From CAZSXU01 sp964610505 (lineage in GTDB: Bacteria; Arandabacterota; Arandabacteria; JAGLYR01): DNA of 18,501 nucleotides. The stretch spans positions 1 through 18,501 of the forward strand of contig CAZSXU010000044.1 in the NCBI GenBank assembly GCA_964610505.1, given 5' to 3'. The notes below the pieces were generated by a model. The model saw nothing but the letters and a program-made list of their open reading frames with translations, did not search any database and was not told the origin of the DNA. Below are positions 1-6,329 of the stretch, piece by piece. The position numbers and the translations under genes are program-made. Positions within the stretch are counted from its first letter, which is position 1. Each line of letters starts with the position of its first letter.

Positions 1-245
1 CCGGCGTCTCTTGGCCACGAGCGTGAGTGAGGTATTGAATCGGTAAGGAGGGCGGCGATCTGCTCGGACCGAAAGGCCACGCTCGGGCCTTCGATCCGGC
101 GGACCTTCACCGCGGCCGGCCCGAGGCCGATGTTTTCCGGTTTTCGGTTCTCGGCTTTCGCATCTCTCGCATGGGCCTTCACCTCGGCCGGCCAGAGGTC
201 TGGGTTGTCGCCTCTCAACGTCCGGCCCTCACCTGTTTGCTCCAC
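1..245 (-). CDS. Possible partial coding frame, unrecognised
   Basis: Read on the minus strand, a frame from a GTG at 245 stays open to the window edge (81 codons), with mostly G or C in the third position in its second half. Two stretches 24 codons apart resemble each other (LWPAEVKA and LGPAAVKV). I recognise no family. No Shine-Dalgarno sequence precedes the GTG. Part of the frame (132-170) consists of a degenerate 7-8 bp repeat also found between kdsC and kdsD, which argues for intergenic DNA. On the plus strand only a 14-codon tail ending at the TAA at 44-46 is open from the edge. Treat this as a doubtful fragment. Confidence 0.2.
   Translation of the reverse strand, partial: MEQTGEGRTLRGDNPDLWPAEVKAHARDAKAENRKPENIGLGPAAVKVRRIEGPSVAFRSEQIAALLTDSIPHSRSWPRDA
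132..170 (-). repeat. Degenerate 7-8 bp repeat array (GAGAA/CGAAA type)
   Basis: On the minus strand this stretch reads as consecutive units such as CGAAAGC, CGAGAACC, GAAAACC and GGAAAAC. The unit type matches both arms of the inverted repeat at 16397-16500, where units such as AGAGAATC, CGAGAAGC and TGAGAACC occur. It looks like a third, more decayed member of the same intergenic repeat family. The match was made by eye and copy boundaries are approximate. Confidence 0.35.
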
Positions 246-269
246 AGGGTGATGGGAGGAAGAAACACC

Positions 270-298
270 TGGACAGGTACGGCCGGGTCTCATATCTT
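270..298 (+). promoter_or_regulatory. Possible sigma70-type promoter upstream of fmdB
   Basis: TGGACA (270-275, 5 of 6 to consensus) and TATCTT (293-298, 4 of 6) are separated by 17 bp, which would start transcription near 305. The AT-rich segment around 291-309 stands out in a GC-rich background. An alternative -10, TAGAAT at 304-309, has no matching -35 at the right distance. Prediction by inspection only. Confidence 0.35.
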
Positions 299-321
299 AC
301 ATATAGAATCAGGATGGTGAT

Positions 322-358
322 GGGCGTCTCCGGGGCATCACGCTTGGGACGCCCTTTT
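322..358 (+). terminator. Terminator-like hairpin ahead of fmdB
   Basis: GGGCGTC (322-328) pairs with GACGCCC (348-354) and is followed directly by TTTT (355-358). An overlapping alternative hairpin pairs GTGATG (317-322) with CATCAC (336-341); the two share base 322 and the second occupies the loop of the first. The structure lies about 130 bp before fmdB and just after a possible promoter. It could end an upstream transcript or act as an attenuator in the fmdB leader. The loop is long (19 nt) and the T-run short, so strength is uncertain. Confidence 0.4.
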
Positions 359-486
359 GGGACCTGTTCCAAACGACGCGGGATTGGGAATCAGGAACTT
401 CTTCCGTGGCAACAGAGTTTAACGTGAGAGGCGTGAAGGCGGATGTGCCGTCCGCTGTGCGCCCGCGAGGGGGTTGACGAGACAGC

Positions 487-756
487 ATGCCGGTCTACGA
501 GTACGAGTGCCAGAAGTGCGGTCATACTTTCGAAGAGACACGGAGTATCACGGCTGAGCCGCGGAAGCGGTGCCCCAAGTGCAGGGGAAAGGTCCGGCGA
601 CTGATTTCGCCGAACGTGCATGTGCTGTTCAGGGGCAACGGATTCTACTGTACGGATTACCGGAGCGAGGAATACCGGCGCCGCGAGAAGGAAGACCGCG
701 AAGCGGGCAAGAAGTCGTCAAAAACTGAAGGTTCGAAGAGCGACACCAAAGCGTAG
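487..756 (+). CDS. FmdB-family zinc-ribbon protein
   Basis: This 89-residue protein has the full FmdB/CxxC zinc-ribbon signature. It opens MPVYEYEC, has one Cys pair at C8/C11 (CQKCGH) and a second at C29/C32 (CPKC), which together should bind one zinc. The family's GNGFYCTDYRS segment follows at about residues 50-60. The tail, about residues 60-89, is charged and probably disordered. FmdB proteins are small putative regulatory proteins named from methylotroph amide/formamide loci; their molecular role is poorly defined. The ATG follows a GA/GGG-rich stretch near 467-475. The gene stands alone, convergent with the minus-strand gene 50 bp downstream, and has a possible promoter and hairpin leader upstream. 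Confidence 0.9.
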   Translation: MPVYEYECQKCGHTFEETRSITAEPRKRCPKCRGKVRRLISPNVHVLFRGNGFYCTDYRSEEYRRREKEDREAGKKSSKTEGSKSDTKA

Positions 757-806
757 CGGGACGGACGGCACCTCGCCCTTTGGCGTCTCGCGGGCGGTGG
801 CGGGGT

Positions 807-1253
807 TCATGAGTCTTCCCAGTTCTTGCTCTTGCGGGCGATGTCGTCGAGCATTCGATCGATCTGTTCGCGGAACCGGGCGGCCGGTGAGGGTTCAAAC
901 AGAGCCTGGCGAATCCGGCCCTTGTTGTCCTTCTTCACGTACCGGATGGACTTGATCACGTCCATGGGGGCGAGGATGTCCCTGGAAACCCGGACCTCGA
1001 CCGGCTCGCCGCCGGCCCGAGTGTCGGGATTGTTATACGGGTTCATACCGAGGGACCAGCCGTGGGCCATCATTCCACACAGGGCGACCCGCAGGTGGTT
1101 CCAATCCTGGGTTTTCTCTAGGTTCATCCGTCTCTTCAGCCGATCGATGAGCGCATCGACCGTGGCGGCCATCTGTTCCAGAAGTTGAGCGTCCAGACTG
1201 ATTTTTGCCATCGTCTGGAACATTTGGGAAAGGATGGCAGTGGTGTGACTCAT
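807..1253 (-). CDS. Hypothetical protein, 148 residues
   Basis: I do not recognise this protein. The minus-strand frame extends up to 1298, but the ATG at 1253 has a good Shine-Dalgarno sequence (AGGAG, spacer about 6), so I use that start (MSHTTAILSQMF). The sequence looks soluble, with no signal peptide or membrane segment. The first 60 or so residues appear helical, ending in a basic stretch (DRLKRRMNLEK). A middle part is rich in Gly, Met and Asn (CGMMAHGWSLGMNPYNNP). A charged second half contains VRVSRDILAPMDVIKSIRYV and a helical C-terminus. It is transcribed towards fmdB and divergently from the FlgD-like gene. Orientation, RBS and regular composition favour a real gene of unknown function. 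Confidence 0.65.
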   Translation of the reverse strand: MSHTTAILSQMFQTMAKISLDAQLLEQMAATVDALIDRLKRRMNLEKTQDWNHLRVALCGMMAHGWSLGMNPYNNPDTRAGGEPVEVRVSRDILAPMDVIKSIRYVKKDNKGRIRQALFEPSPAARFREQIDRMLDDIARKSKNWEDS

Positions 1254-1349
1254 GACGGCTCCTCTATGGGAGATGATGTTTTTCCTTTGGGTCGGCACCT
1301 TTTTGACCGAACTTCAGGGGAAAGTTCCGTCCCGCGCGCGACGAAATAT

Positions 1350-1379
1350 TTGACATGGAGAGAAGGGGTTTGCTAGCCT
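1350..1379 (+). promoter_or_regulatory. Sigma70-type promoter of the envelope block
   Basis: A perfect TTGACA at 1350-1355 is followed after 18 bp by TAGCCT (1374-1379) with an extended -10 TG at 1371-1372 (TGCTAGCCT). Transcription would start near 1386, about 70 nt before the GTG of the FlgD-like gene. A 6-bp hairpin (GAACTT/AAGTTC, 1309-1327) lies upstream of it in the divergent intergenic region and could be an operator. Spacing and -35 are good; the -10 itself is weak. Confidence 0.5.
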
Positions 1380-1395
1380 GGCGGAGCCATGGGGA

Positions 1396-1449
1396 GGTCC
1401 TTCGAGGATGGTGATGACCGGCGACGCGCCGGCAAACCGCTAGCTACGG
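1396..1449 (+). other. Structured 5' leader before the FlgD-like gene
   Basis: The predicted untranslated leader contains a perfect CCGGC/GCCGG hairpin (1418-1432, loop GACGC). It overlaps GCAAACC (1432-1438) and is followed by GCTAGCTACGG (1439-1449). A small TCCT-TCG-AGGA stem precedes it. ACGC...GCAAACC and GCTACGG recall sequence words of the c-di-GMP-I (GEMM) riboswitch, but the GACGCAAAGCC segment and the tetraloop stem of that aptamer are missing. I therefore annotate only a structured leader, not a riboswitch. Confidence 0.25.
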
Positions 1450-1456
1450 AGCGCAT

Positions 1457-3106
1457 GTGAGAAGCGTCGAGTCGAGCGGCAGGCCGCAATGGCCACGGCC
1501 GTGCAGTCAGCGGTACCGAGAGCGGCTTTGGAGAGGAACATGGACTGCGGTCGTGGGTCTTGCCCTTGTCCTGCCGAGCATTGCAACGGCGAACGTCATT
1601 ACCAATCTGAGTGCCATCCCGAATCCGTTCTCGCCGAACGGCGACGGAATGCTGGACGCGGCCACAATCTACGGCCAGGTGGCCGTTCCCGTTGATTCGC
1701 TGCGCCTGGCCGTCCGCAATGATTCCGGAACGGAGACGTGGTCGCTGAGTGTGGAGTCTCTGGGAGCGGGGTCCTACGAATGGGAATGGGACGGCCGGAC
1801 GTCCGGAGGCGAGACTTTCTCGGACGGGGTCCATCGGTTGACCGCAGTGGCGTATGTCGGAGGATCGGTTGCCGACAGCGTGGACCGGTTGGTCTCAACG
1901 GATCTGTTCGCCCCGCGAATCGTCGATTTCCATCAGATCCGGAGCTCCTTCGCTCCCGATGCGGACCTCTGGAACCTCGCCGGACTGCGGTTCGGTATCG
2001 AGACGGGCGGTCCTGCCTCCGATACCACGCGGGTTCGAATTCTGGACGTGTCGGGTTCCCCGGTGTTGAACGTTGGGGGGTTCGGGGGAGCGGCGGGCGA
2101 GACGACTTTCTATTGGGACGGTCGGGACGAAGCGGCACTGCTTGTCGTCGAGGGGTCGTATGCCTTCGAGGTGCGGGCGGCCGATGAGGCGGGAAACGAA
2201 GACGTGCAGGCAGGACTCGTGTACGTCGACCTTGGGGCTCCGTTGGTTGGGGCGGACGCCGACACGGTGTTTGCGCACGCGTTTCCCGAGACCTTGTCCG
2301 GATGGGCCGAGGATCCGTCCGGCGTGGAAGCCGTTTTCCTTCGCTCGAGCCCCGGGGACTGGGAGGAACTGGACGTCACCGGCGGAGAATCGGTTGTCTG
2401 GAGTCACGTGGTGGGCGATTCCTCGGACGCCGACGGATGGTACGAGGTCTTCGTCAAGGCGCGTGACGTTTTCGGACACGAAACCGATTCGGTTCGGGTG
2501 GTCGTCGGCAAGGCCGGTTCGGGCCCCATCCATGTGGATTCCAGAATCGCCGACGGGGACACGGTGTTCGCCGACGGGGACCTGGTCGAAATCGAATCGG
2601 AGTGGGATCGCTCCGGGTATGAGATCGAGGCCAGCTTCGTGCAGCTGGACTCGAATTTCCAGGAGGGGTGGGAAACCGTTGAGGACGAGGGAGACGGGTC
2701 GTATCGAATCTCCTATCCGGTGAGTACTGCCAACGCCCGGGAGAACGCCGTGGGACTCCCGATCCGCATCAGGGCGACCCACGTCTTCCGCGCGGATTCC
2801 GCCTTCGTGTGGGTGGAGCTCCGAAACGAATCGGCGGAACCGGAGTCCGTCGATCGTCTGACTCTGGACCGGAACATCTTCAATCCGGATCTGGAAGAAG
2901 ATGTCACGATTGCGTTTCCCTCGGCAGAGGCAGGTGCGACGCTTGAGATCTATACCGTGCTGGGGGAGCGCGTTTGGTGGGACCGGGTCGCGGGTCTCAC
3001 TTCGGTGGTCTGGAACGGCCGGAACTCGGAAGGCGATCTCGTTGCGTCCGGTGTCTATCTGGTGAGACTGGGCGAGAGCGTCCGCAAAGTGGGTGTGGTC
3101 AAGTAG
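1457..3106 (+). CDS. Secreted multi-Ig protein with FlgD-like C-terminal domain
   Basis: A 549-residue exported protein. The start is a GTG with GGAG 5 nt upstream. A basic N-terminus leads into a signal peptide (about residues 28-45, AVVGLALVLP then IATA). Residues 46-148 form a FlgD-like Ig domain of the IPNPFSPNGDG type found in gliding-motility and surface proteins, ending with a WEWDGR turn. Residues 150-258 form a second (RVRILDVSG, YWDGRDE). Two more Ig-like regions follow at about 262-350 and 358-456. Residues 465-549 are a clear FlgD-like/T9SS-type C-terminal domain: NIFNP, LEIYTVLGERV, VVWNGRNSEGDLVASGVYLVRL. Such domains act as sorting signals or surface anchors in FCB-group bacteria. 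A PorV/PorQ-like gene follows 81 bp downstream, which fits a cargo-and-exporter pairing, but this is inferred from context. No catalytic domain is visible. Confidence 0.75.
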   Translation: MRSVESSGRPQWPRPCSQRYRERLWRGTWTAVVGLALVLPSIATANVITNLSAIPNPFSPNGDGMLDAATIYGQVAVPVDSLRLAVRNDSGTETWSLSVESLGAGSYEWEWDGRTSGGETFSDGVHRLTAVAYVGGSVADSVDRLVSTDLFAPRIVDFHQIRSSFAPDADLWNLAGLRFGIETGGPASDTTRVRILDVSGSPVLNVGGFGGAAGETTFYWDGRDEAALLVVEGSYAFEVRAADEAGNEDVQAGLVYVDLGAPLVGADADTVFAHAFPETLSGWAEDPSGVEAVFLRSSPGDWEELDVTGGESVVWSHVVGDSSDADGWYEVFVKARDVFGHETDSVRVVVGKAGSGPIHVDSRIADGDTVFADGDLVEIESEWDRSGYEIEASFVQLDSNFQEGWETVEDEGDGSYRISYPVSTANARENAVGLPIRIRATHVFRADSAFVWVELRNESAEPESVDRLTLDRNIFNPDLEEDVTIAFPSAEAGATLEIYTVLGERVWWDRVAGLTSVVWNGRNSEGDLVASGVYLVRLGESVRKVGVVK

Positions 3107-3187
3107 GTTGATCGAGGGTGTCCGGGTGACCCGAGAGGTCACGTGGGGATCCGACACGTCAACGATCCGTAGGGGGAACACGGAGAA

Positions 3188-4756
3188 ATGATTCACCGCC
3201 GGGTTGTCTGGGTTGGAATCTGTCTGTTGTCTCTGGTGGCCGCCCCGTCGGAGTCGGTGGGAGCAAGCGTGGGTACCACGGGAGCGTCCTTCCTGAAGCT
3301 GAGCGTGGGGGCGCGGGCCGAAGCCCTGGGTGAGGCGGGTGTCGTGGGACTTGAAGGTATCGAGAGTCTCTACTGGAACCCTGCCGGGCTCGCGACCGGC
3401 GGATCTCGGGAACTGCTGGTGTCGCACCAACGGCTGTGGCAGGACGTGAGCGCGACCGCCTTCGCTCTCGGATTCCGGAACGATCGCGTGGGGTCCATTG
3501 CGCTGGGATTCGAGCAGCTGGGAATCGATGCGTGGAACAACCTATCGGGAGAGAGCGCCGTGGACGCGCGAGACCTGGCCGTGATTGTGGGTTTTGGTCG
3601 GTCACTCTCCGAGCGCTTGGCCGTGGGAGTGGCCGCCCGAACCCTGCACTCCGGTCTCGGGGACCATTCGGCCAGCGGGTTCTCCGTGGATTGCGGCTTG
3701 CGGTACAGATTCTCGGACCGGCTGGTGATGGCCGGGGCGGTCCGGAATCTGGGTTCCGGGCTGTCCTATCTGGATGCGGATGCGGACCCCCTGCCGGCGA
3801 TCGGCAGTTTTGGCGGGGCCTTCAGATGGAAGAGTCTTCTGGTCGTGGGCGAGGCGCGAAAGGAGAGGGGAATCGACGCCTATGGAGCGTTGGGAGTGGA
3901 GATTCGCGTGCATCCCGTGCTGGCTCTGAGGGCGGGGTCCCGATTTGGATCGGCGGTTGAGCGGGCGGCCTCCGATGCCGCATGGGGTGTGGGGATCGGG
4001 CTTCCCAATGGGCTGAGAGCGGATTACAGCTACCGGGATTCGGACCTGGGGGGAAGCCACCAGGTTTCCGGAACGTACGGGTTTGGCGGGGCCGTGGGGA
4101 TGGACGGGGGGAGTCCGGCCGGTCGGGAGTATTCTTCAGAGTCGTCCGTTCCCTCAAACCTCGTGGTGGTCAAGGGACTTCTGGCCGGTGCCGTGGATAG
4201 CCTCCTGGCCATGATGCCTCGGCCGGAGGGCGACCACATTTACCTGAGGAAGAGCCAGGCGAGCTCCACAGATCAGAAGAAGGGGGAGGAGACTCGATCG
4301 GGAGACGACGTGCTGGAGAACATTCTGACCGAGAAACTCACGCACATGGGGCTCAGCGTTCACGTGACGGCCGAAGGCGATACGCTCTCGGACCCGACCG
4401 TTTCTTCGGCACCCGTTCTGGAATACAGTGTTCTCGATCTCAAGGTGACGTACCCGTCCGGCGGCAGGCGGTACTACTTCGGGCGCAAGGAACTCCGGAG
4501 ACTGGTGTGGGTCGACATCCACCTGAGGATGCTCGAGATGCCAGACGAGGCGATCCAGTGGGCGGGAGGAGGCGAGCGCTCTTACCGGGACGTCGTGCCT
4601 TTCAGCCTGCTCAAATCTCTGAAAACGGAAGGGTTCTCCTTCACGGAGGCCGAGTCCGAGGATCGAAAGTGGGATCGAATCCTCGAACCGGTGATTGCCA
4701 CCGCCATCGTCGGGGGGTTGATCTATCTGTTCTATTCGAACAAGGGTTCGGAGTAG
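3188..4756 (+). CDS. PorV/PorQ-family outer-membrane protein with extra C-terminal domain
   Basis: A 522-residue protein with a signal peptide (about 1-26). A PorV/PorQ (UPF0164-like) signature follows: GASFLKLSVGARAEALGEA (33-51) and IESLYWNPAGLA (58-69). Residues 75-302 alternate as expected for a beta-barrel (for example SATAFALGFRNDRVGSIALG and GLRADYSYRD). PorV proteins are outer-membrane barrels that, in Bacteroidetes, shuttle type IX secretion cargo. After a Ser/Gly-rich linker (303-325), about 200 more residues follow that are not part of the usual family. These are a mixed alpha/beta region (GDDVLENILTEKLTHMGLSV, VLEYSVLDLKVTYP, LVWVDIHLRMLEM) ending in a hydrophobic helix at 502-517 and a short polar tail. 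I do not recognise this domain. The BamD-like gene begins 4 bp after the stop, so the two are likely co-transcribed. Confidence 0.75.
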   Translation: MIHRRVVWVGICLLSLVAAPSESVGASVGTTGASFLKLSVGARAEALGEAGVVGLEGIESLYWNPAGLATGGSRELLVSHQRLWQDVSATAFALGFRNDRVGSIALGFEQLGIDAWNNLSGESAVDARDLAVIVGFGRSLSERLAVGVAARTLHSGLGDHSASGFSVDCGLRYRFSDRLVMAGAVRNLGSGLSYLDADADPLPAIGSFGGAFRWKSLLVVGEARKERGIDAYGALGVEIRVHPVLALRAGSRFGSAVERAASDAAWGVGIGLPNGLRADYSYRDSDLGGSHQVSGTYGFGGAVGMDGGSPAGREYSSESSVPSNLVVVKGLLAGAVDSLLAMMPRPEGDHIYLRKSQASSTDQKKGEETRSGDDVLENILTEKLTHMGLSVHVTAEGDTLSDPTVSSAPVLEYSVLDLKVTYPSGGRRYYFGRKELRRLVWVDIHLRMLEMPDEAIQWAGGGERSYRDVVPFSLLKSLKTEGFSFTEAESEDRKWDRILEPVIATAIVGGLIYLFYSNKGSE

Positions 4757-4760
4757 GATC

Positions 4761-5552
4761 ATGGGTTTGGGTGTGAGAGGGATCGGCCGTCTTGTTCTCC
4801 CGGTCGTGTTGTCGGCACTCTGCCTCCCCGGTGTCCCGGGGTGCGGTGGATCATCCCCCCCCGTAAGGATGGATCCGGAAGACCAGCTGGAATTTTGCCG
4901 GCGCACGTGCGAGCAAGGCAAACCGTTGAGGGCCATTCCCAGCCTTCAGGATCTGGTGCTCAACTACCCGGGGACGCCTGAAGGGGTGGAGGCCCAGTAC
5001 CTGCTGGGGGAGAGCTATCGCCGGACGGAGCAGTATGATCTGGCGCGCAAGGCCTATCAGGACCTTGTGCGGGAATACCCCAATTCGACGTATCGGGATG
5101 AGGCGCAGCTGAAGATCGGCGTCACCTACTTTGAGGAGTCGCTCCCCCCCGAGTACGATCAGGAAATGACCTACAAGGCGATGGAGGAATTTGAAGTCTT
5201 CCTGGCCGACTATCCCAACAGCCCTGTTCGGGGAGAGGCGGAGGATTGGCTTCGCATGTGTCGGGAGAAACTCGCCAAGAAGATGTATCTGAACGGCAAG
5301 TTGTACCTGAAGATGGGATACACGGCGGCAGCGCGGCATACGTTTCAGCGGATTCTGGACCGGCATCCGGCTTCGGAGTCGGCCGCTCCGGCGATCCTGG
5401 GGATCGCGCGATCCTACCTTCGGGAGAAGAAACGAACGGAAGCAGAAGCGGCATTGGACCGCTTGATTGACGAATTTCCGGGGACCCCCGAGGCTCGGAT
5501 CGGCCGGGATACACTGGAAGATCTGAGGGGGCGTCCCGAGGGACAAGGGTAA
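4761..5552 (+). CDS. bamD: BamD-like outer-membrane lipoprotein with TPR repeats
   Basis: A 263-residue lipoprotein. A hydrophobic signal segment (residues 8-24) ends in a lipobox-like VPGC with the acylated Cys at 28. Tetratricopeptide helices follow in BamD order: KPLRAIPSLQDLVLNYPGTP (54-73), AQYLLGESYRRTEQYDLARK (78-97), then EYPNS and DYPNSP turns, a helix pair at 170-200, and ILGIARSYLREKKRTEAEAA near 212-231. The length matches BamD/ComL (about 240-290). BamD is the essential lipoprotein that docks to BamA for insertion of outer-membrane barrels such as the PorV-like protein encoded 4 bp upstream. A related TPR lipoprotein (YbgF/CpoB type) is the main alternative. A run of six C residues around 4855-4861 lies inside the gene without breaking the frame. 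Confidence 0.75.
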   Translation: MGLGVRGIGRLVLPVVLSALCLPGVPGCGGSSPPVRMDPEDQLEFCRRTCEQGKPLRAIPSLQDLVLNYPGTPEGVEAQYLLGESYRRTEQYDLARKAYQDLVREYPNSTYRDEAQLKIGVTYFEESLPPEYDQEMTYKAMEEFEVFLADYPNSPVRGEAEDWLRMCREKLAKKMYLNGKLYLKMGYTAAARHTFQRILDRHPASESAAPAILGIARSYLREKKRTEAEAALDRLIDEFPGTPEARIGRDTLEDLRGRPEGQG

Positions 5553-5593
5553 GAGGAGGATTTGAGGCGTCTTCAGACAGAGGTGGGTGCGAC

Positions 5594-6184
5594 GTGGGGC
5601 ATGATCGGATCGGGATTATGGGCGGGACGTTTGATCCGATCCATATGGGGCACCTCGTCGCGGCCGAGGGCGTGCGAGTGGAGCTTCGCCTGGACCGCGT
5701 GGTGTTTGTACCGGCGGCCAGACCGCCGCATAAGCAGGCGGCGGGCATCTCGGACGGCGACCGCCGTCTCGAGATGACGCGAATGGCGACGGAAGACAAT
5801 CCCGCCTTTGAGGTTTCGGATCTGGAATTGAGAAGAAGCGGGACCTCGTACACGATTGATACCGTTCGCCAGCTGAGAGCCGGATTTGGACCCGGAGTGG
5901 ACCTGTTCTTCCTGATGGGTGTTGACAGTCTCATGGAAATCACCACGTGGAAAGAGTACGAATCCCTGCTTGAGGAGATGACCGTCGTGGTGTTTCCCAG
6001 ACCCGGGCTCGATCCGTCCAGTGTGGACGGGGCCGTTCGGGATCGCGTTCGATTCGTTTCAACCTGTGAAGTCGGCCTGGCGTCGAGTGACATTCGCGAG
6101 CGCGTTCGAAAGAGCAAGTCCATCCGGTACTTGGTTCACCCGGCCGTAGAGGCCTTTGTTCAACAGGAAGGCCTGTACCGGTAG
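5594..6184 (+). CDS. nadD: Nicotinate-nucleotide adenylyltransferase
   Basis: NadD transfers AMP from ATP to nicotinate mononucleotide, giving deamido-NAD in NAD synthesis. The 196-residue product carries the nucleotidyltransferase signature GGTFDPIHMGH (10-20), the ARPPHK loop, TSYTIDTVRQL, FFLMGVDSL and the C-terminal SSDIRERVRKSKSIRYLVHP motif (an ISSTxIR-type sequence), ending in EGLYR. The length is typical. The start is GTG at 5594, with AGAGG about 10 nt upstream; the in-frame ATG at 5618 would cut off the first strand (RIGI). A strong AAGAGGAGG at 5551-5559, just after the bamD stop, faces a TTG in another frame and probably loads ribosomes for this region. It lies 41 bp after bamD and was probably transcribed with it. 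Confidence 0.93.
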   Translation: MGHDRIGIMGGTFDPIHMGHLVAAEGVRVELRLDRVVFVPAARPPHKQAAGISDGDRRLEMTRMATEDNPAFEVSDLELRRSGTSYTIDTVRQLRAGFGPGVDLFFLMGVDSLMEITTWKEYESLLEEMTVVVFPRPGLDPSSVDGAVRDRVRFVSTCEVGLASSDIRERVRKSKSIRYLVHPAVEAFVQQEGLYR

Positions 6185-6329
6185 GCGTCCCTCCCTCTGT
6201 GGTTCATGACGACCGAGAATCCTCCGAAGGTCGGGGAATCCGCGACGCAGTTCACCCCGCGTGCGCGAGATTCTTCCGCCCCCGTGGCCGGGGGGGGAGC
6301 ACCCGACCCGGAGATGGATTGGTGCGTCG

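Noticed and set aside
1895..3430. 511-codon minus-strand frame over the FlgD-like gene
   Set aside because: A shadow of a high-GC coding region; it crosses the intergenic gap before the PorV gene and shows no motif or ribosome-binding site.
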